From assembly GCF_000244915.1 (NCBI RefSeq), contig NZ_CM001442.1:5580001-5644000 (forward strand): DNA of 64,000 nucleotides. The letters run 5' to 3'. The first letter of the stretch is position 1; each line of letters begins with the position of its first letter. This stretch comes from Bradyrhizobium sp. WSM471 (lineage in GTDB: Bacteria > Pseudomonadota > Alphaproteobacteria > Rhizobiales > Xanthobacteraceae). Shown here piece by piece: positions 36,047 to 45,523 of the stretch. Below the pieces are notes generated by a model. It worked only from the letters and a program-made list of their open reading frames with translations. It did not search any database and was not told the origin of the DNA. The translations under genes were made by a program, and so were the position numbers.

Positions 36047-36748
36047 ATGAACGCCGCCTCCTACGTCATCCCGCTTCCGACCCAGGCTTCTCTTCCCGTC
36101 GTCGGGGAGAGTGGCCGTTATCCCGTGCGCCGCATCTGGTGCGTCGGTCGCAACTATCTCGAGCACATCCGCGAGATGGGCAATGACGAGCGCGCCCCGC
36201 CGTTCTTCTTCGCCAAGCACGCCGACATGCTGGTGCCCGACGGCGCCACCATTCCCTATCCGCCGCTGACCAAGGATCTTCATCACGAGGTCGAACTGAT
36301 CGTCGCAATGAAGAGCGGCGGCCTCAACATTCCCGCCGAGAAGGCGCTCGACCACGTCTACGGCTATGCCGTCGGCATCGACCTGACCCGCCGCGACCTG
36401 CAGATCGCCTCGCGCAAGAAGGAGCGTCCTTGGGAGATCGGCAAGTCGTTCGACTATTCGGCGCCCTGCTCCGCGGTGCAGCCGGCATCGAAGATAGGCC
36501 ATCCCGCCAAGGGCAAGATCTGGCTCACGGTCAACGGCAAGGAAGCGCAGAAAGGCGATCTCACCGAGCTGATCTGGAACGTGCCTGAGATCATCTGGCA
36601 GCTCTCGCAGCAGGTGAAGCTCGCCGCCGGCGATATCATCATGACGGGCACGCCTGCCGGCGTGTCGCAGCTCCAGCCCGGCGACAAGCTCGAATGCGGC
36701 GTCGACGGCGTCGGCACGCTGAAGGTCTCGATCGGCCAGCCCGAGTAA
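36047..36748 (+). CDS. Fumarylacetoacetate hydrolase (FAH) family protein
   Basis: A 233-residue single-domain FAH-fold enzyme. The metal site is Glu81 and Glu83 in HHEVEL with Asp112 in GIDLTRRDLQ, and the C-terminal TGTPAGVSQLQPGD is typical. The size and the start VRRIWCVGRNYLEHIREMG resemble fumarylpyruvate hydrolase (gentisate pathway) and acylpyruvases; the substrate is not fixed by sequence. It begins 35 bp after the exporter gene, with a strong terminator behind it. Confidence 0.88.
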   Translation: MNAASYVIPLPTQASLPVVGESGRYPVRRIWCVGRNYLEHIREMGNDERAPPFFFAKHADMLVPDGATIPYPPLTKDLHHEVELIVAMKSGGLNIPAEKALDHVYGYAVGIDLTRRDLQIASRKKERPWEIGKSFDYSAPCSAVQPASKIGHPAKGKIWLTVNGKEAQKGDLTELIWNVPEIIWQLSQQVKLAAGDIIMTGTPAGVSQLQPGDKLECGVDGVGTLKVSIGQPE

Positions 36749-36772
36749 GGCTGACGGCGCTCCAAATATGAG

Positions 36773-36795
36773 GGCCCCGGGCATGCCCCGGGGCC
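36773..36795 (+). terminator. Intrinsic terminator after the FAH-family gene
   Basis: A 9-bp GC-only stem (GGCCCCGGG / CCCGGGGCC) with a short loop is followed by TTTT. It closes the galE/MsbA-like/FAH stretch. Confidence 0.85.
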
Positions 36796-36822
36796 TTTTG
36801 CATTAGGCGGACGATGCCTGAT

Positions 36823-37329
36823 CTACCGGGCCTTCACCGGCCGATTGGCGTGGCTTGCCTGCGGCACACCGCGATTGAGCGACATGTGGGAATGCACGCA
36901 CAGCCAACCATCGCCAAGTCTTGAAAACACCATCGTGGCCCGGCCGGGGCGCGGAAACGCGCTGCCGTCGGGATGATAGCCCGTGCTCGTCCACGGCACG
37001 ATCACGGTCGCCATCGTGCCATCGGACGATGCCAGGATCGAGGCCTGGTCGACGACGAAGCGGAAGTCGGCCGTCTTCGGCCAGACGTTGTCCCATTGCG
37101 TCGAGACCCATTGCTCGAGACCTGGGATGACATCGTTGTGGGTGCCGAAAGCCAGCACATCCGGATGGAAGAGCGGCCGTGCCGAAGCATAGTCGACCTC
37201 GCGGACATGGCCCGCGAAGGTCTCCAGCCACGCGCGGAAGAATTGCAGCAGCTCAGTGTTCGCAACTGGCAACGAGGCCATCGCCTGCTCCATGTTCGGC
37301 AACTCAATCACGGCAATCTTTGTTGCCAT
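36823..37329 (-). CDS. SnoaL/NTF2-like protein
   Basis: A 168-residue protein with the cone-shaped NTF2-like fold. The helix LLQFFRAWLETFAGHVREVDYASARPLFHPDVLAFGTH is followed by strands ending in WLCVHSHMSLNRG. Proteins of this DUF4440/SnoaL type may be small-molecule isomerases or hydrolases, or simple binding proteins. No partner gene points to a substrate. The next gene is divergent, 83 bp away. Confidence 0.75.
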   Translation of the reverse strand: MATKIAVIELPNMEQAMASLPVANTELLQFFRAWLETFAGHVREVDYASARPLFHPDVLAFGTHNDVIPGLEQWVSTQWDNVWPKTADFRFVVDQASILASSDGTMATVIVPWTSTGYHPDGSAFPRPGRATMVFSRLGDGWLCVHSHMSLNRGVPQASHANRPVKAR

Positions 37330-37412
37330 GGGGCGAACCGTCCAGCAAGATATATGGAGAGCACCGGTGGAGATCGATCGACGAGCCGGGCCGATGTCAT
37401 GGAGCCAGCCTC

Positions 37413-38027
37413 ATGAGACGCCTTCTCCTGCTCGCGGCCACGCTTATCATCTCGTGCAATATTGCCAGCGCGCAGTCCAGTCAGCCTTATGCTGGCCTTG
37501 AGCATCGCCCCATCAAGGCGCTGTCGCAGCAGCAGATCGACGATCTTCGGGCCGGACGTGGCATGGGCCTGGCGCTTGCCGCCGAGCTCAATGGATATCC
37601 CGGTCCGAGCCATGTTCTTGAATTAGGTGATCGGCTTGAGTTGACCGCGGATCAGCGCATCCAGGTTCAGCGCCTCTTCGACGCCATGAAGCAAGAGGCG
37701 GTTTCGCTGGGTAACAAGCTGGTCGAGCAGGAGACGGAGTTGGACCGGCTCTTCTCCACCCGCGTCGCGACATCGGAGTCACTCAGGGCGACCCTCGTTG
37801 CCATTTCGGAAACCCAGGCACTGCTCCGCGAAAGCCACCTCAAATATCATCTGTCGACAACTGCCGTGCTCGATCCGAGCCAGAAGCAGCGATACGCTGA
37901 GTTGCGCGTTACCAACGCCCTGATGGCTCCGAAGGACACAAGCACCGTCACTAAACGCAATCACCGCAATGCCGACAGCACGATGAGGCCGAGAATCAGC
38001 GCCGTCAGCGAATATTTGAGCGTGTAG
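37413..38027 (+). CDS. Spy/CpxP-like periplasmic helical protein
   Basis: A 204-residue exported protein with a signal peptide (1-20, ending ASA) and a long helical region carrying the LTxxQ-type motif (LTADQRIQVQRLFDAM). Spy/CpxP and metal-sensor proteins of this type act as periplasmic chaperones or stress sensors. GGAG eight bases upstream supports the ATG at 37413. The last 67 bp overlap the end of the convergent hydroxylase gene, and the tail there (from about residue 183) looks random, so the frame may have been extended by loss of an earlier stop. Confidence 0.75.
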   Translation: MRRLLLLAATLIISCNIASAQSSQPYAGLEHRPIKALSQQQIDDLRAGRGMGLALAAELNGYPGPSHVLELGDRLELTADQRIQVQRLFDAMKQEAVSLGNKLVEQETELDRLFSTRVATSESLRATLVAISETQALLRESHLKYHLSTTAVLDPSQKQRYAELRVTNALMAPKDTSTVTKRNHRNADSTMRPRISAVSEYLSV

Positions 38028-38890
38028 TAGACGTTGCGATTCCATGCCTTGACCTTGCGGCTCGCAAGATGGATCTCGTAGAGCTTTCCGAACACCTTGT
38101 TGAGGACGCCGACGCTCTCGCCGTCGACGTTCTGGGTTGCAGAGGCCTTGACGATGTGGTGGCTGACCCAGCGGTTGATCGCGGTCATGAAGCCGTACTT
38201 CATCGGACGCTCGACGTCGCAGAACAGGATGATGCGGTTGACGTCGGTGGCATTCTCCGCACTGTGGATGAAGGTCTCGTCGAACATGAAGGCCTCACCG
38301 TCGCGCCAGACGCATTCGACGCCGTCGACCAGGATGCGGCACTTGTTCGAGTTCGGCGTGACAAGGCCGAGGTGGTATCGCAGCGAACCGGCGAAGGGAT
38401 CGCGGTGGGCGCCGAGCTTGCCGCCGGGCGGCAGCATTGCGAACATCGCACCATGTACGCTCGGAATGGAGTTGAGCAGCTCCACCGTCTTCGGGCACAG
38501 CGTGCGCGCCGAAGGCAGGAAGTCATCGTACCATTTCAGATAAAAGCGTTTCCAGCCGCTCTTGAAGAACGAGTAGAAACCCCAATCGTTGTTCTTCGCC
38601 GCCGCGCGGATGAAGCCTTCGTCGAACAAGCGAACGGCCTCGTCGCGGATGGTCTCCCAATTCTCGCTGAGGGCTTTCAGCTCCGGAAACTGCTCCACCG
38701 GGATCACCGGCTTGTTCGGCACCGCCGAGCCCGCGTACATCAGCACATTGTAGGGCGCGAGATAGGTGGAGTGATCGCCGAGCTGCCGCGTAAAGCGCAG
38801 CCGCTGCTTGCCGCGGAAATGAACGTAGATCGTCGATGCCGCCAGCACATAGAGAATGACGAGTTGCGGCGCAAAAAGCTGTTTTAACAT
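37961..38890 (-). CDS. LpxO-like aspartyl/asparaginyl beta-hydroxylase family protein
   Basis: A 309-residue iron- and 2-oxoglutarate-dependent oxygenase with a membrane helix at each end (about 6-22 and 288-306). The iron ligands are His162 and Asp164 in GAHRDPF and His209 in FIHSAEN. The same arrangement is seen in LpxO, which adds a 2-hydroxyl to a secondary acyl chain of lipid A at the inner membrane. The setting close to LPS genes agrees. Hydroxylation of another lipid, such as an ornithine lipid (OlsC-like), is a real alternative. Confidence 0.82.
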   Translation of the reverse strand: MLKQLFAPQLVILYVLAASTIYVHFRGKQRLRFTRQLGDHSTYLAPYNVLMYAGSAVPNKPVIPVEQFPELKALSENWETIRDEAVRLFDEGFIRAAAKNNDWGFYSFFKSGWKRFYLKWYDDFLPSARTLCPKTVELLNSIPSVHGAMFAMLPPGGKLGAHRDPFAGSLRYHLGLVTPNSNKCRILVDGVECVWRDGEAFMFDETFIHSAENATDVNRIILFCDVERPMKYGFMTAINRWVSHHIVKASATQNVDGESVGVLNKVFGKLYEIHLASRKVKAWNRNVYYTLKYSLTALILGLIVLSALR

Positions 38891-39022
38891 CCCCCGTTCC
38901 CCGGTGGTCCAACCGGGAACGTGATCTATCCTGACGCGGCCCGAGCGGCAAGATATTCACCGGAGGGTTGCAATCACGCTCCGGAGATCAGGGATGGCAA
39001 CTTGAGGCCGAAACGAGCCGAA

Positions 39023-39178
39023 TCAGGCCCGTGACAGCGCCTGGAGACCCTTGAAGGTCAGGCGCTTGGGGTCGGTGACGCCGGCGAGATACAGGCGGCG
39101 GATGAACGCGATGACGGCGTCGCGGTCGCAATCGGTCAACGCGACGACGGCGTCGACCGCTATTCTCTGGGCTTCCAT
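39023..39178 (-). CDS. Small hypothetical protein, 51 residues
   Basis: An ATG at 39178 is preceded by a strong ribosome-binding site (GAGGTGA, six bases upstream) and opens a 51-codon frame ending in TGA. The product starts MEAQRIAVDAVVALTDCDRD and has a predicted helix-turn-helix-like run of two or three helices, with IAFIRRLYLAGV in the middle. I do not know the family. It stands alone, 132 bp upstream of the LpxO-like gene on the same strand. Confidence 0.55.
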   Translation of the reverse strand: MEAQRIAVDAVVALTDCDRDAVIAFIRRLYLAGVTDPKRLTFKGLQALSRA

Positions 39179-39491
39179 TGGGCTCACCTCGGCCTTGCAA
39201 GTAACCCCGGCCGAGACAGGCTAGGACTCCGCGGTTAATCCGGCGTTAACCGTTCGGGCAACATGGCCAATTCAGCCCAGCGGCCGTATACGCAAAACAA
39301 CGCATTGGCGGTTGCGATTCTTGGCGAGCGCCGATGCTCTTCTTCAGGAGGGGAACGACGCCGGGTGCGGCGACGCTCACCGCGGAGGAGACCATTGTGT
39401 GCTGTTCCGGCTCGGCGGCGACGCAGTTGGTCTTGCGCTCGCGATCGATTTGAAGCTGGCGCTTACCACGCGCAAGACAACACGGCGGCGA
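39179..39491. other. Gap of 313 bases without a convincing gene
   Basis: Several frames are open here, including one starting at 39263, but none has both a ribosome-binding site and protein-like sequence. An AGGAGG at about 39345 is not followed by a start at normal spacing. Nothing else was recognised. Confidence 0.5.
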
Positions 39492-40952
39492 TCAGGAATA
39501 CTGCATCACGCCATCGTCGATCCGGCCGAACCGCAAGGAGACGATGTCGAGCGCGTAGTTCTGGTAGAGCCGCCACGGCTGCTTCGAGCCTTGCTTCGGC
39601 ATCTTTGCGACCGAGCGCTGCACATAACCCGAGGTGAAATCGAGCGACGGCTGCGCGGTAATCGTGGGATCGTCATTATGCGGCATGCACTGCCGGAAAT
39701 TGTGCCGGTCCATGTAGTTGATGAGCCGACAGACATATTCGCAGGTGAGGTCGCATTTCAGCGTCCATGATGCGTTGGTGTAGCCAAAGGCGGAGGCCAT
39801 GTTGGGCACATCCGCATACATCATACCTTTGTAGGTCAGCGTGTTGGCAAAATCGACGGCGCGGCCGTCGACGCTCACCTCCAACCCGCCGACGACCTGG
39901 AGCACCAGTCCCGTCGCGGTCACGATGATGTCCGCCGCAAGCTCGCTGCCGTCCTTGAGGCGGATACCGTCGTGCGTGAACGTGTCGATCTCCTTGGTGA
40001 CCACCGAGGCGCGCTGCTCGCGGATCGCCTTGAACAGATCGCCATCCGGCACGAGGCAGAGCCGCTGGTCCCAGGGATTGTAGCGCGGCGTGAAGTGGGT
40101 TGCGACGTCGTAATCGGGGCCGAGCGCCATCTGCACGCCCTTGAGAACCAGCTCCTTCACCTTCGCAGGGCGGCGCCGACTGAGCTGAAAGAAGAACATC
40201 CCCCACATCACGTTGCGCCAGCGGATCAGGTGATAGGCAAGCCGCGTCGGGAGATTGCGGCGCAATTTGTTGGCGACGGGATCCTGCGCCGGGCGCGACA
40301 CCACATAGGTCGGCGAGCGCTGCAGCATGGTGACCTGCGCGGCGGTCTTGGCGAGCTCCGGCACCAGCGTCACCGCGGTCGCGCCCGAGCCGATCACGAC
40401 GACGCGCTTGCCCGCGCAGTCGATGTCGCCGGTCCATTTCTGCGGATGCACGATGCGGCCGGCGAAATCCGCGACGCCCGGAAACTCCGGCGTGTATCCT
40501 TCCTCGTATTTGTAATAGCCCGAGCACATGAACAGGAAATTGCAGGTGAAGCGCACGGTTTCGATCGCGCCCTCGCCGGTAATGCGCTCGGCCTCGACGG
40601 CCCAGCGCGCCTCACTCGTCGACCACGCCGCACGCTTGACACGATGGCGGAAGCGGATGTGCTTCTCGATGCCGTTCTCAGCCGCGGTTTCGCGAACGTA
40701 GTTGAGGATTTGCGCGCCGTCGGCGATCGCCTTCGGATCGGTCCAGGGCTTGAAGGAATAGCCCAGCGTGAACATGTCGCTGTCGGAGCGGACGCCGGGA
40801 TAGCGAAACAGGTCCCAGGTGCCGCCGATGCAGTCGCGCCCCTCGAGGATGACGTAGCTCTTTCCCGGGCATTTGGTCTGCAGGTGGAAGCCCGCGCCGA
40901 TCCCGGACAGGCCGGCGCCGACGATCAGCACGTCGAAATGGTCTTGAGCCAT
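39492..40952 (-). CDS. Flavin-containing monooxygenase with Baeyer-Villiger fingerprint
   Basis: A 486-residue FAD/NADPH enzyme. FAD-binding GAGLSG (12-17), the type I Baeyer-Villiger fingerprint FAGRIVHPQKW (163-173, pattern F-x-G-x3-H-x3-W) and the NADP-binding GSGATA (188-193) lie in the expected order. Such enzymes insert oxygen next to a ketone carbonyl. It belongs to the shorter group, without the extended N-terminus of cyclohexanone-type enzymes. The start at 40952 has GGAGG seven bases upstream; the longer frame to 40991 lacks support. The substrate is unknown and no pathway genes adjoin it. Confidence 0.87.
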   Translation of the reverse strand: MAQDHFDVLIVGAGLSGIGAGFHLQTKCPGKSYVILEGRDCIGGTWDLFRYPGVRSDSDMFTLGYSFKPWTDPKAIADGAQILNYVRETAAENGIEKHIRFRHRVKRAAWSTSEARWAVEAERITGEGAIETVRFTCNFLFMCSGYYKYEEGYTPEFPGVADFAGRIVHPQKWTGDIDCAGKRVVVIGSGATAVTLVPELAKTAAQVTMLQRSPTYVVSRPAQDPVANKLRRNLPTRLAYHLIRWRNVMWGMFFFQLSRRRPAKVKELVLKGVQMALGPDYDVATHFTPRYNPWDQRLCLVPDGDLFKAIREQRASVVTKEIDTFTHDGIRLKDGSELAADIIVTATGLVLQVVGGLEVSVDGRAVDFANTLTYKGMMYADVPNMASAFGYTNASWTLKCDLTCEYVCRLINYMDRHNFRQCMPHNDDPTITAQPSLDFTSGYVQRSVAKMPKQGSKQPWRLYQNYALDIVSLRFGRIDDGVMQYS

Positions 40953-41059
40953 TGTTTCCTCCGCTGCCAAGGATTGTCTGACCGGGATCATCGCTCGTCA
41001 ACTGGCAATCGGCCCCGACACAACCGCGAAGAGATACGTGCGTCGGGCACAAGACAACA

Positions 41060-41083
41060 AAGCCCCGGATCGCTCCGAGGCTT
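41060..41083 (-). terminator. Probable terminator after ahcY
   Basis: On the minus strand a 10-bp stem (AAGCCTCGGA / TCCGGGGCTT, one G-U pair) with loop GCGA is followed by TGTTGTCTT. It lies 28 bp after the ahcY stop and separates ahcY from the monooxygenase gene. Confidence 0.7.
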
Positions 41084-41111
41084 TGCGTCGACAATAGATG
41101 CGATCAGCGGA

Positions 41112-42533
41112 TCAGTACCGGTAATGGTCCGACTTGTAAGGACCTTCCTGTTTGACGCCGATATAGTCGGCCTGGTCCTTGCGCAGCTCGGTGAGCTTGA
41201 CGCCGATCTTGGCGAGGTGCAGGCGCGCGACCTTTTCGTCGAGCGACTTCGGCAGCACGTAGACTTCCTTCTTGTACTTGCCGTCCTTGTTGTTGGCGAA
41301 AAGCTCGATCTGCGCCAGCGTCTGGTTGGTGAAGGAGGCCGACATCACGAAGGACGGATGGCCCATCGCGTTGCCGAGGTTCACGAGGCGACCTTCCGAC
41401 AGCATGATGATGCGATGCTTGTCGGGAAATTCGATCTCGTCGACCTGCGGCTTGATGTTGGTCCATTTCAGGTTGCGCAGACCCGCGATCTGGATCTCGT
41501 TGTCGAAGTGACCGATGTTGCAGACGATGGCGCGATCCTTCATCGCGCGCATGTGCTCGATCGTGATGATGTCCTTGTTGCCGGTCGCGGTGACGAAAAT
41601 GTCAGCGCGGGGCGCGGCGTCTTCCATGGTCACGACTTCATAGCCTTCCATCGCAGCCTGCAGTGCGCAGATCGGATCGACTTCGGAGACCATGACGCGG
41701 CAGCCGGCCTGGCGCAGCGAGGCGGCCGAACCCTTGCCGACGTCGCCGAAGCCCGCGACCATCGCGACCTTGCCGGACATCATCACGTCGGTGCCGCGGC
41801 GGATGCCGTCGACCAGCGATTCACGGCAGCCATAGAGGTTGTCGAACTTCGACTTGGTGACGCTGTCGTTGACGTTGATGGCGGGCCATAGCAGCGTGCC
41901 GGCTTTCTGCATGTCATAGAGACGATGCACGCCCGTGGTGGTCTCTTCGGAAACGCCCTTGATGCTCTTGGCGATCTCGGCGAAGTAGCCCTTCGGCTTC
42001 TCCTTGAGCTGCTTCTTCAGAAGCGCGAAGAAGACTTCCTCTTCTTCCGAACCCGGCTTGTCCAGGAACTTGGTGTCGCCGTTCTCGGCGCGCAGGCCGA
42101 GATGGACGTACATGGTGGCGTCGCCGCCGTCATCGAGGATCATGTTCGGGTGACCGCCGCCGTGCCAGTCGAACAGCTTGGCGGTGTAGTCCCAGTACTC
42201 GGTCAGGCTCTCACCCTTGACGGCGAACACCGGAATGCCGGCGGCTGCGATCGCCGCCGCAGCGTGGTCCTGCGTCGAATAGATGTTGCAGGAGACCCAG
42301 CGGATGTCGGCGCCGAGCGCGGCCAGCGTCTCGATCAGCACGCCGGTCTGGATCGTCATGTGCAGGGAGCCGGCGATACGCGCGCCCTTCAGGGGCTGCT
42401 TCGGGCCATATTCTTCGCGGGTGGCCATCAGGCCGGGCATCTCGGTCTCGGCGAGCGAGAGCTCCTTGCGGCCGAAATCGGCGAGCGAAATGTCCTTGAC
42501 GATGTAATCGGTGAAGCCGGGCTTCGCGTTCAT
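41112..42533 (-). CDS. ahcY: S-adenosylhomocysteinase
   Basis: A 473-residue NAD-dependent hydrolase that splits S-adenosylhomocysteine to adenosine and homocysteine. It shows [16 protein letters not shown] near the start, NAD-binding [10 protein letters not shown], the closing DHYRY C-terminus and the 40-residue insert typical of alphaproteobacterial enzymes ([16 protein letters not shown]). It lies downstream of metK on the same strand, with a repeat element in the 200-bp gap between them. It removes the product of every SAM-dependent methyl transfer. Confidence 0.97.
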   Translation of the reverse strand: MNAKPGFTDYIVKDISLADFGRKELSLAETEMPGLMATREEYGPKQPLKGARIAGSLHMTIQTGVLIETLAALGADIRWVSCNIYSTQDHAAAAIAAAGIPVFAVKGESLTEYWDYTAKLFDWHGGGHPNMILDDGGDATMYVHLGLRAENGDTKFLDKPGSEEEEVFFALLKKQLKEKPKGYFAEIAKSIKGVSEETTTGVHRLYDMQKAGTLLWPAINVNDSVTKSKFDNLYGCRESLVDGIRRGTDVMMSGKVAMVAGFGDVGKGSAASLRQAGCRVMVSEVDPICALQAAMEGYEVVTMEDAAPRADIFVTATGNKDIITIEHMRAMKDRAIVCNIGHFDNEIQIAGLRNLKWTNIKPQVDEIEFPDKHRIIMLSEGRLVNLGNAMGHPSFVMSASFTNQTLAQIELFANNKDGKYKKEVYVLPKSLDEKVARLHLAKIGVKLTELRKDQADYIGVKQEGPYKSDHYRY

Positions 42534-42606
42534 GTCTGTTTCCTAGTGGTGGGTCTGGCGTGTCAGTAACGAAGCAAACGAAGCGCCTTGCGGCACAGTC
42601 TTCTTT

Positions 42607-42726
42607 CTCTCCCCCGTTCTTACGGGGAGAGGGCTGGGGTGAGGGGCTCCATCCGCGCACTGAGCCAGTGGAGAGTCCCCCTCACCCGCCGCTTCGCGGC
42701 GACCTCTCCCCGCAAGCGGGGCGAGG
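42607..42726. repeat. Inverted-repeat element, C-rich family (copy 3, degraded)
   Basis: A palindromic end at 42607-42633 is answered by a diverged one at 42703-42726, with GGGGTGAGGGG facing CCCCCTCACCC inside. It lies in the metK-ahcY gap and could fold in the joint message. Confidence 0.7.
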
Positions 42727-42735
42727 TAAGAGCGT

Positions 42736-43932
<1,197 letters not shown>

Positions 43933-43993
43933 CAGTAACCCCTTGTTCCGCCGCTAGCTGGCGGGCGTTTGCGATATTTAGCTTTGAATGATG

Positions 43994-45349
43994 TCAATCA
44001 CGCCGGCGCGAGATGACGTAGGATTCGTCGAGAAACCAGAGCCCATTGTACTTTCGCAGCACGTCCCTGGCGGCATCCAGAGTGCGGCCGTTTTGAGTCA
44101 TTTCCGTCAACCGGTCGTCCTCAATCTGAGCGACGTACACCGCCGCATTCCACGCTGCAAAGGCCGTCGAGGTGCCGATAGAGCCTGTCACCTCGTTGGG
44201 CAGAGCTTCCATATCATACCTGAAGATCGAGCGGTTATCTGCGTAAGCATTAAAATTTAAGTCGCGGCCCACCGAGCCGAGCTCGTACTTCACCGCGCGC
44301 AATAGCTCATGACGGCTCACAGAGAAAGGGTTTTCTCCGGGCCAGATCGCCTGGATCATTTCCATGCCCGGATCCTGGCCGTGGGAGTGAATTCCGATCA
44401 GGCGGCCGCCTGCCCGCAAGGCCCGGGCCAGGGGCGCAATGATCCGTTTTGCCCGAAAATTGACCGAGGACAGCGCGCGGTATGGCTGGGATGCAATAAC
44501 GAGGTCGAAATTGGCCTCGGCCTGGCCCGGCCGTGGAATGGTCGAATCAAGCAGAAACCGCTGGTCTTCACGGTAGAGCACCAGCACGACAGGCCGCTCA
44601 TAAAGAGGCATCCCCGTGCGCGGGCTGACCGCCGCGCGCCAGTTCTGCTCCAAAAACGGCTTCAATTCCGCGATTTGCGTCTCGAACTCGCCCGAGGAAG
44701 CACCCCGCAGGGGAACCTCATGCCAGACGGTCGCGGCCGCCGCCGCGGGTGATGCCGGCGTGAGCCAGGGCGCCTCCGCGTAAAGCATGTTGGTAAAAAC
44801 AAACACCGAGGCCGGATGCTCGAAAATGCGATCCGGCACCTTGTCCAGCGTCAGGCGGAGGTCCTCGAGACTGAGCTCCTTGCCGGCGACGTAGAACGGC
44901 ATGTGCGGAAAGCGCTGATGCATCGAGCGCAGCACGCGCGCCAGCACCGTGCCGTCGCCAACGCCGGCATCGAACACGCGCAGCGCCGGCGGCCGGGGAT
45001 GGATGCTGGCAAGCTCCAGGGCCACGCGCTCGGCGACCACCCGCTTCTCACTGCAAGTGTGGACGAACAGCAGGTATTTCTGCCGATTCTCGAAAAAGCG
45101 GAAATTGCCGCGCGGATCGCGCTTTTCCGGCGGCACCTGAAGCCCCCGCGGTGGCGGCACGCCGCCGGCCATCGATGCGGCCATGTAGGCCTGGATCCGG
45201 TCCAGCGTGTCGATCGTGATGCGCTTGCCCTCGCGCAGCCGGTGCACAAGCTTCCCATCGTTCACCGCGCGCCGGCCGAACGTCGACTCCGCCATGTCCG
45301 CCTTACGGCAGAACTCGGTGATTTGGCTCAGGATTTCGTCATTCTTCAT
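43994..45349 (-). CDS. SAM-dependent methyltransferase with N-terminal HTH-like segment
   Basis: A 451-residue protein. Residues 1-55 (EFCRKADMAESTFGRRAVN and REGKRITIDTLDRIQAYMA) resemble the helix-turn-helix of phage-repressor-like proteins. From about 85 a Rossmann methyltransferase domain follows, with the SAM loop DAGVGDGTVLARVL at 127-140 and VIASQPYRAL later. It lies directly upstream of metK and ahcY, suggesting a link between SAM level and gene control. The ATG at 45349 has no ribosome-binding site close to it; the only AGGAGG is about 37 bases upstream, inside an inverted repeat. The substrate is unknown. Confidence 0.78.
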   Translation of the reverse strand: MKNDEILSQITEFCRKADMAESTFGRRAVNDGKLVHRLREGKRITIDTLDRIQAYMAASMAGGVPPPRGLQVPPEKRDPRGNFRFFENRQKYLLFVHTCSEKRVVAERVALELASIHPRPPALRVFDAGVGDGTVLARVLRSMHQRFPHMPFYVAGKELSLEDLRLTLDKVPDRIFEHPASVFVFTNMLYAEAPWLTPASPAAAAATVWHEVPLRGASSGEFETQIAELKPFLEQNWRAAVSPRTGMPLYERPVVLVLYREDQRFLLDSTIPRPGQAEANFDLVIASQPYRALSSVNFRAKRIIAPLARALRAGGRLIGIHSHGQDPGMEMIQAIWPGENPFSVSRHELLRAVKYELGSVGRDLNFNAYADNRSIFRYDMEALPNEVTGSIGTSTAFAAWNAAVYVAQIEDDRLTEMTQNGRTLDAARDVLRKYNGLWFLDESYVISRRRD

Positions 45350-45362
45350 GGAGTGGGACGCG

Positions 45363-45407
45363 GTGGGCAGAAGGATTGGGTAGCGCCTCCTAGCAAATTC
45401 TGCCCAC
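45363..45407. promoter_or_regulatory. Perfect inverted repeat before the HTH-methyltransferase gene
   Basis: GTGGGCAGAA (45363-45372) and TTCTGCCCAC (45398-45407) are exact reverse complements 25 bases apart, 14 bases upstream of the start codon at 45349. The region between holds the AGGAGG that would be the only nearby ribosome-binding site on the minus strand. It may be an operator for the HTH protein or an RNA hairpin in its leader. Confidence 0.55.
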
Positions 45408-45523
45408 TGAGGGAATAGGGATAGCGACACCCCCCGTTTGCCGTGTGCACAATAGCGAAGCCGTGAACCACCTTCCCCCGCCGGGCAACAAACAGACGCC
45501 TCTCCTCTACGGGACCACCGCCA

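Noticed and set aside
39263..39637. A plus-strand frame starting with a protein-like 20 residues in the 39.2 kb gap
   Set aside because: No ribosome-binding site; the sequence becomes Arg/Ser-rich noise and runs into the opposite monooxygenase gene.
39972..41891. A 639-codon open frame spanning the monooxygenase and ahcY genes on the opposite strand
   Set aside because: It crosses the gap between two unrelated real genes without any motif.
43933..43993. A SAM riboswitch in the metK leader
   Set aside because: Only a small GC hairpin is visible; I could not find the conserved SAM-II or SAM/SAH core, and the 61-bp space is short.
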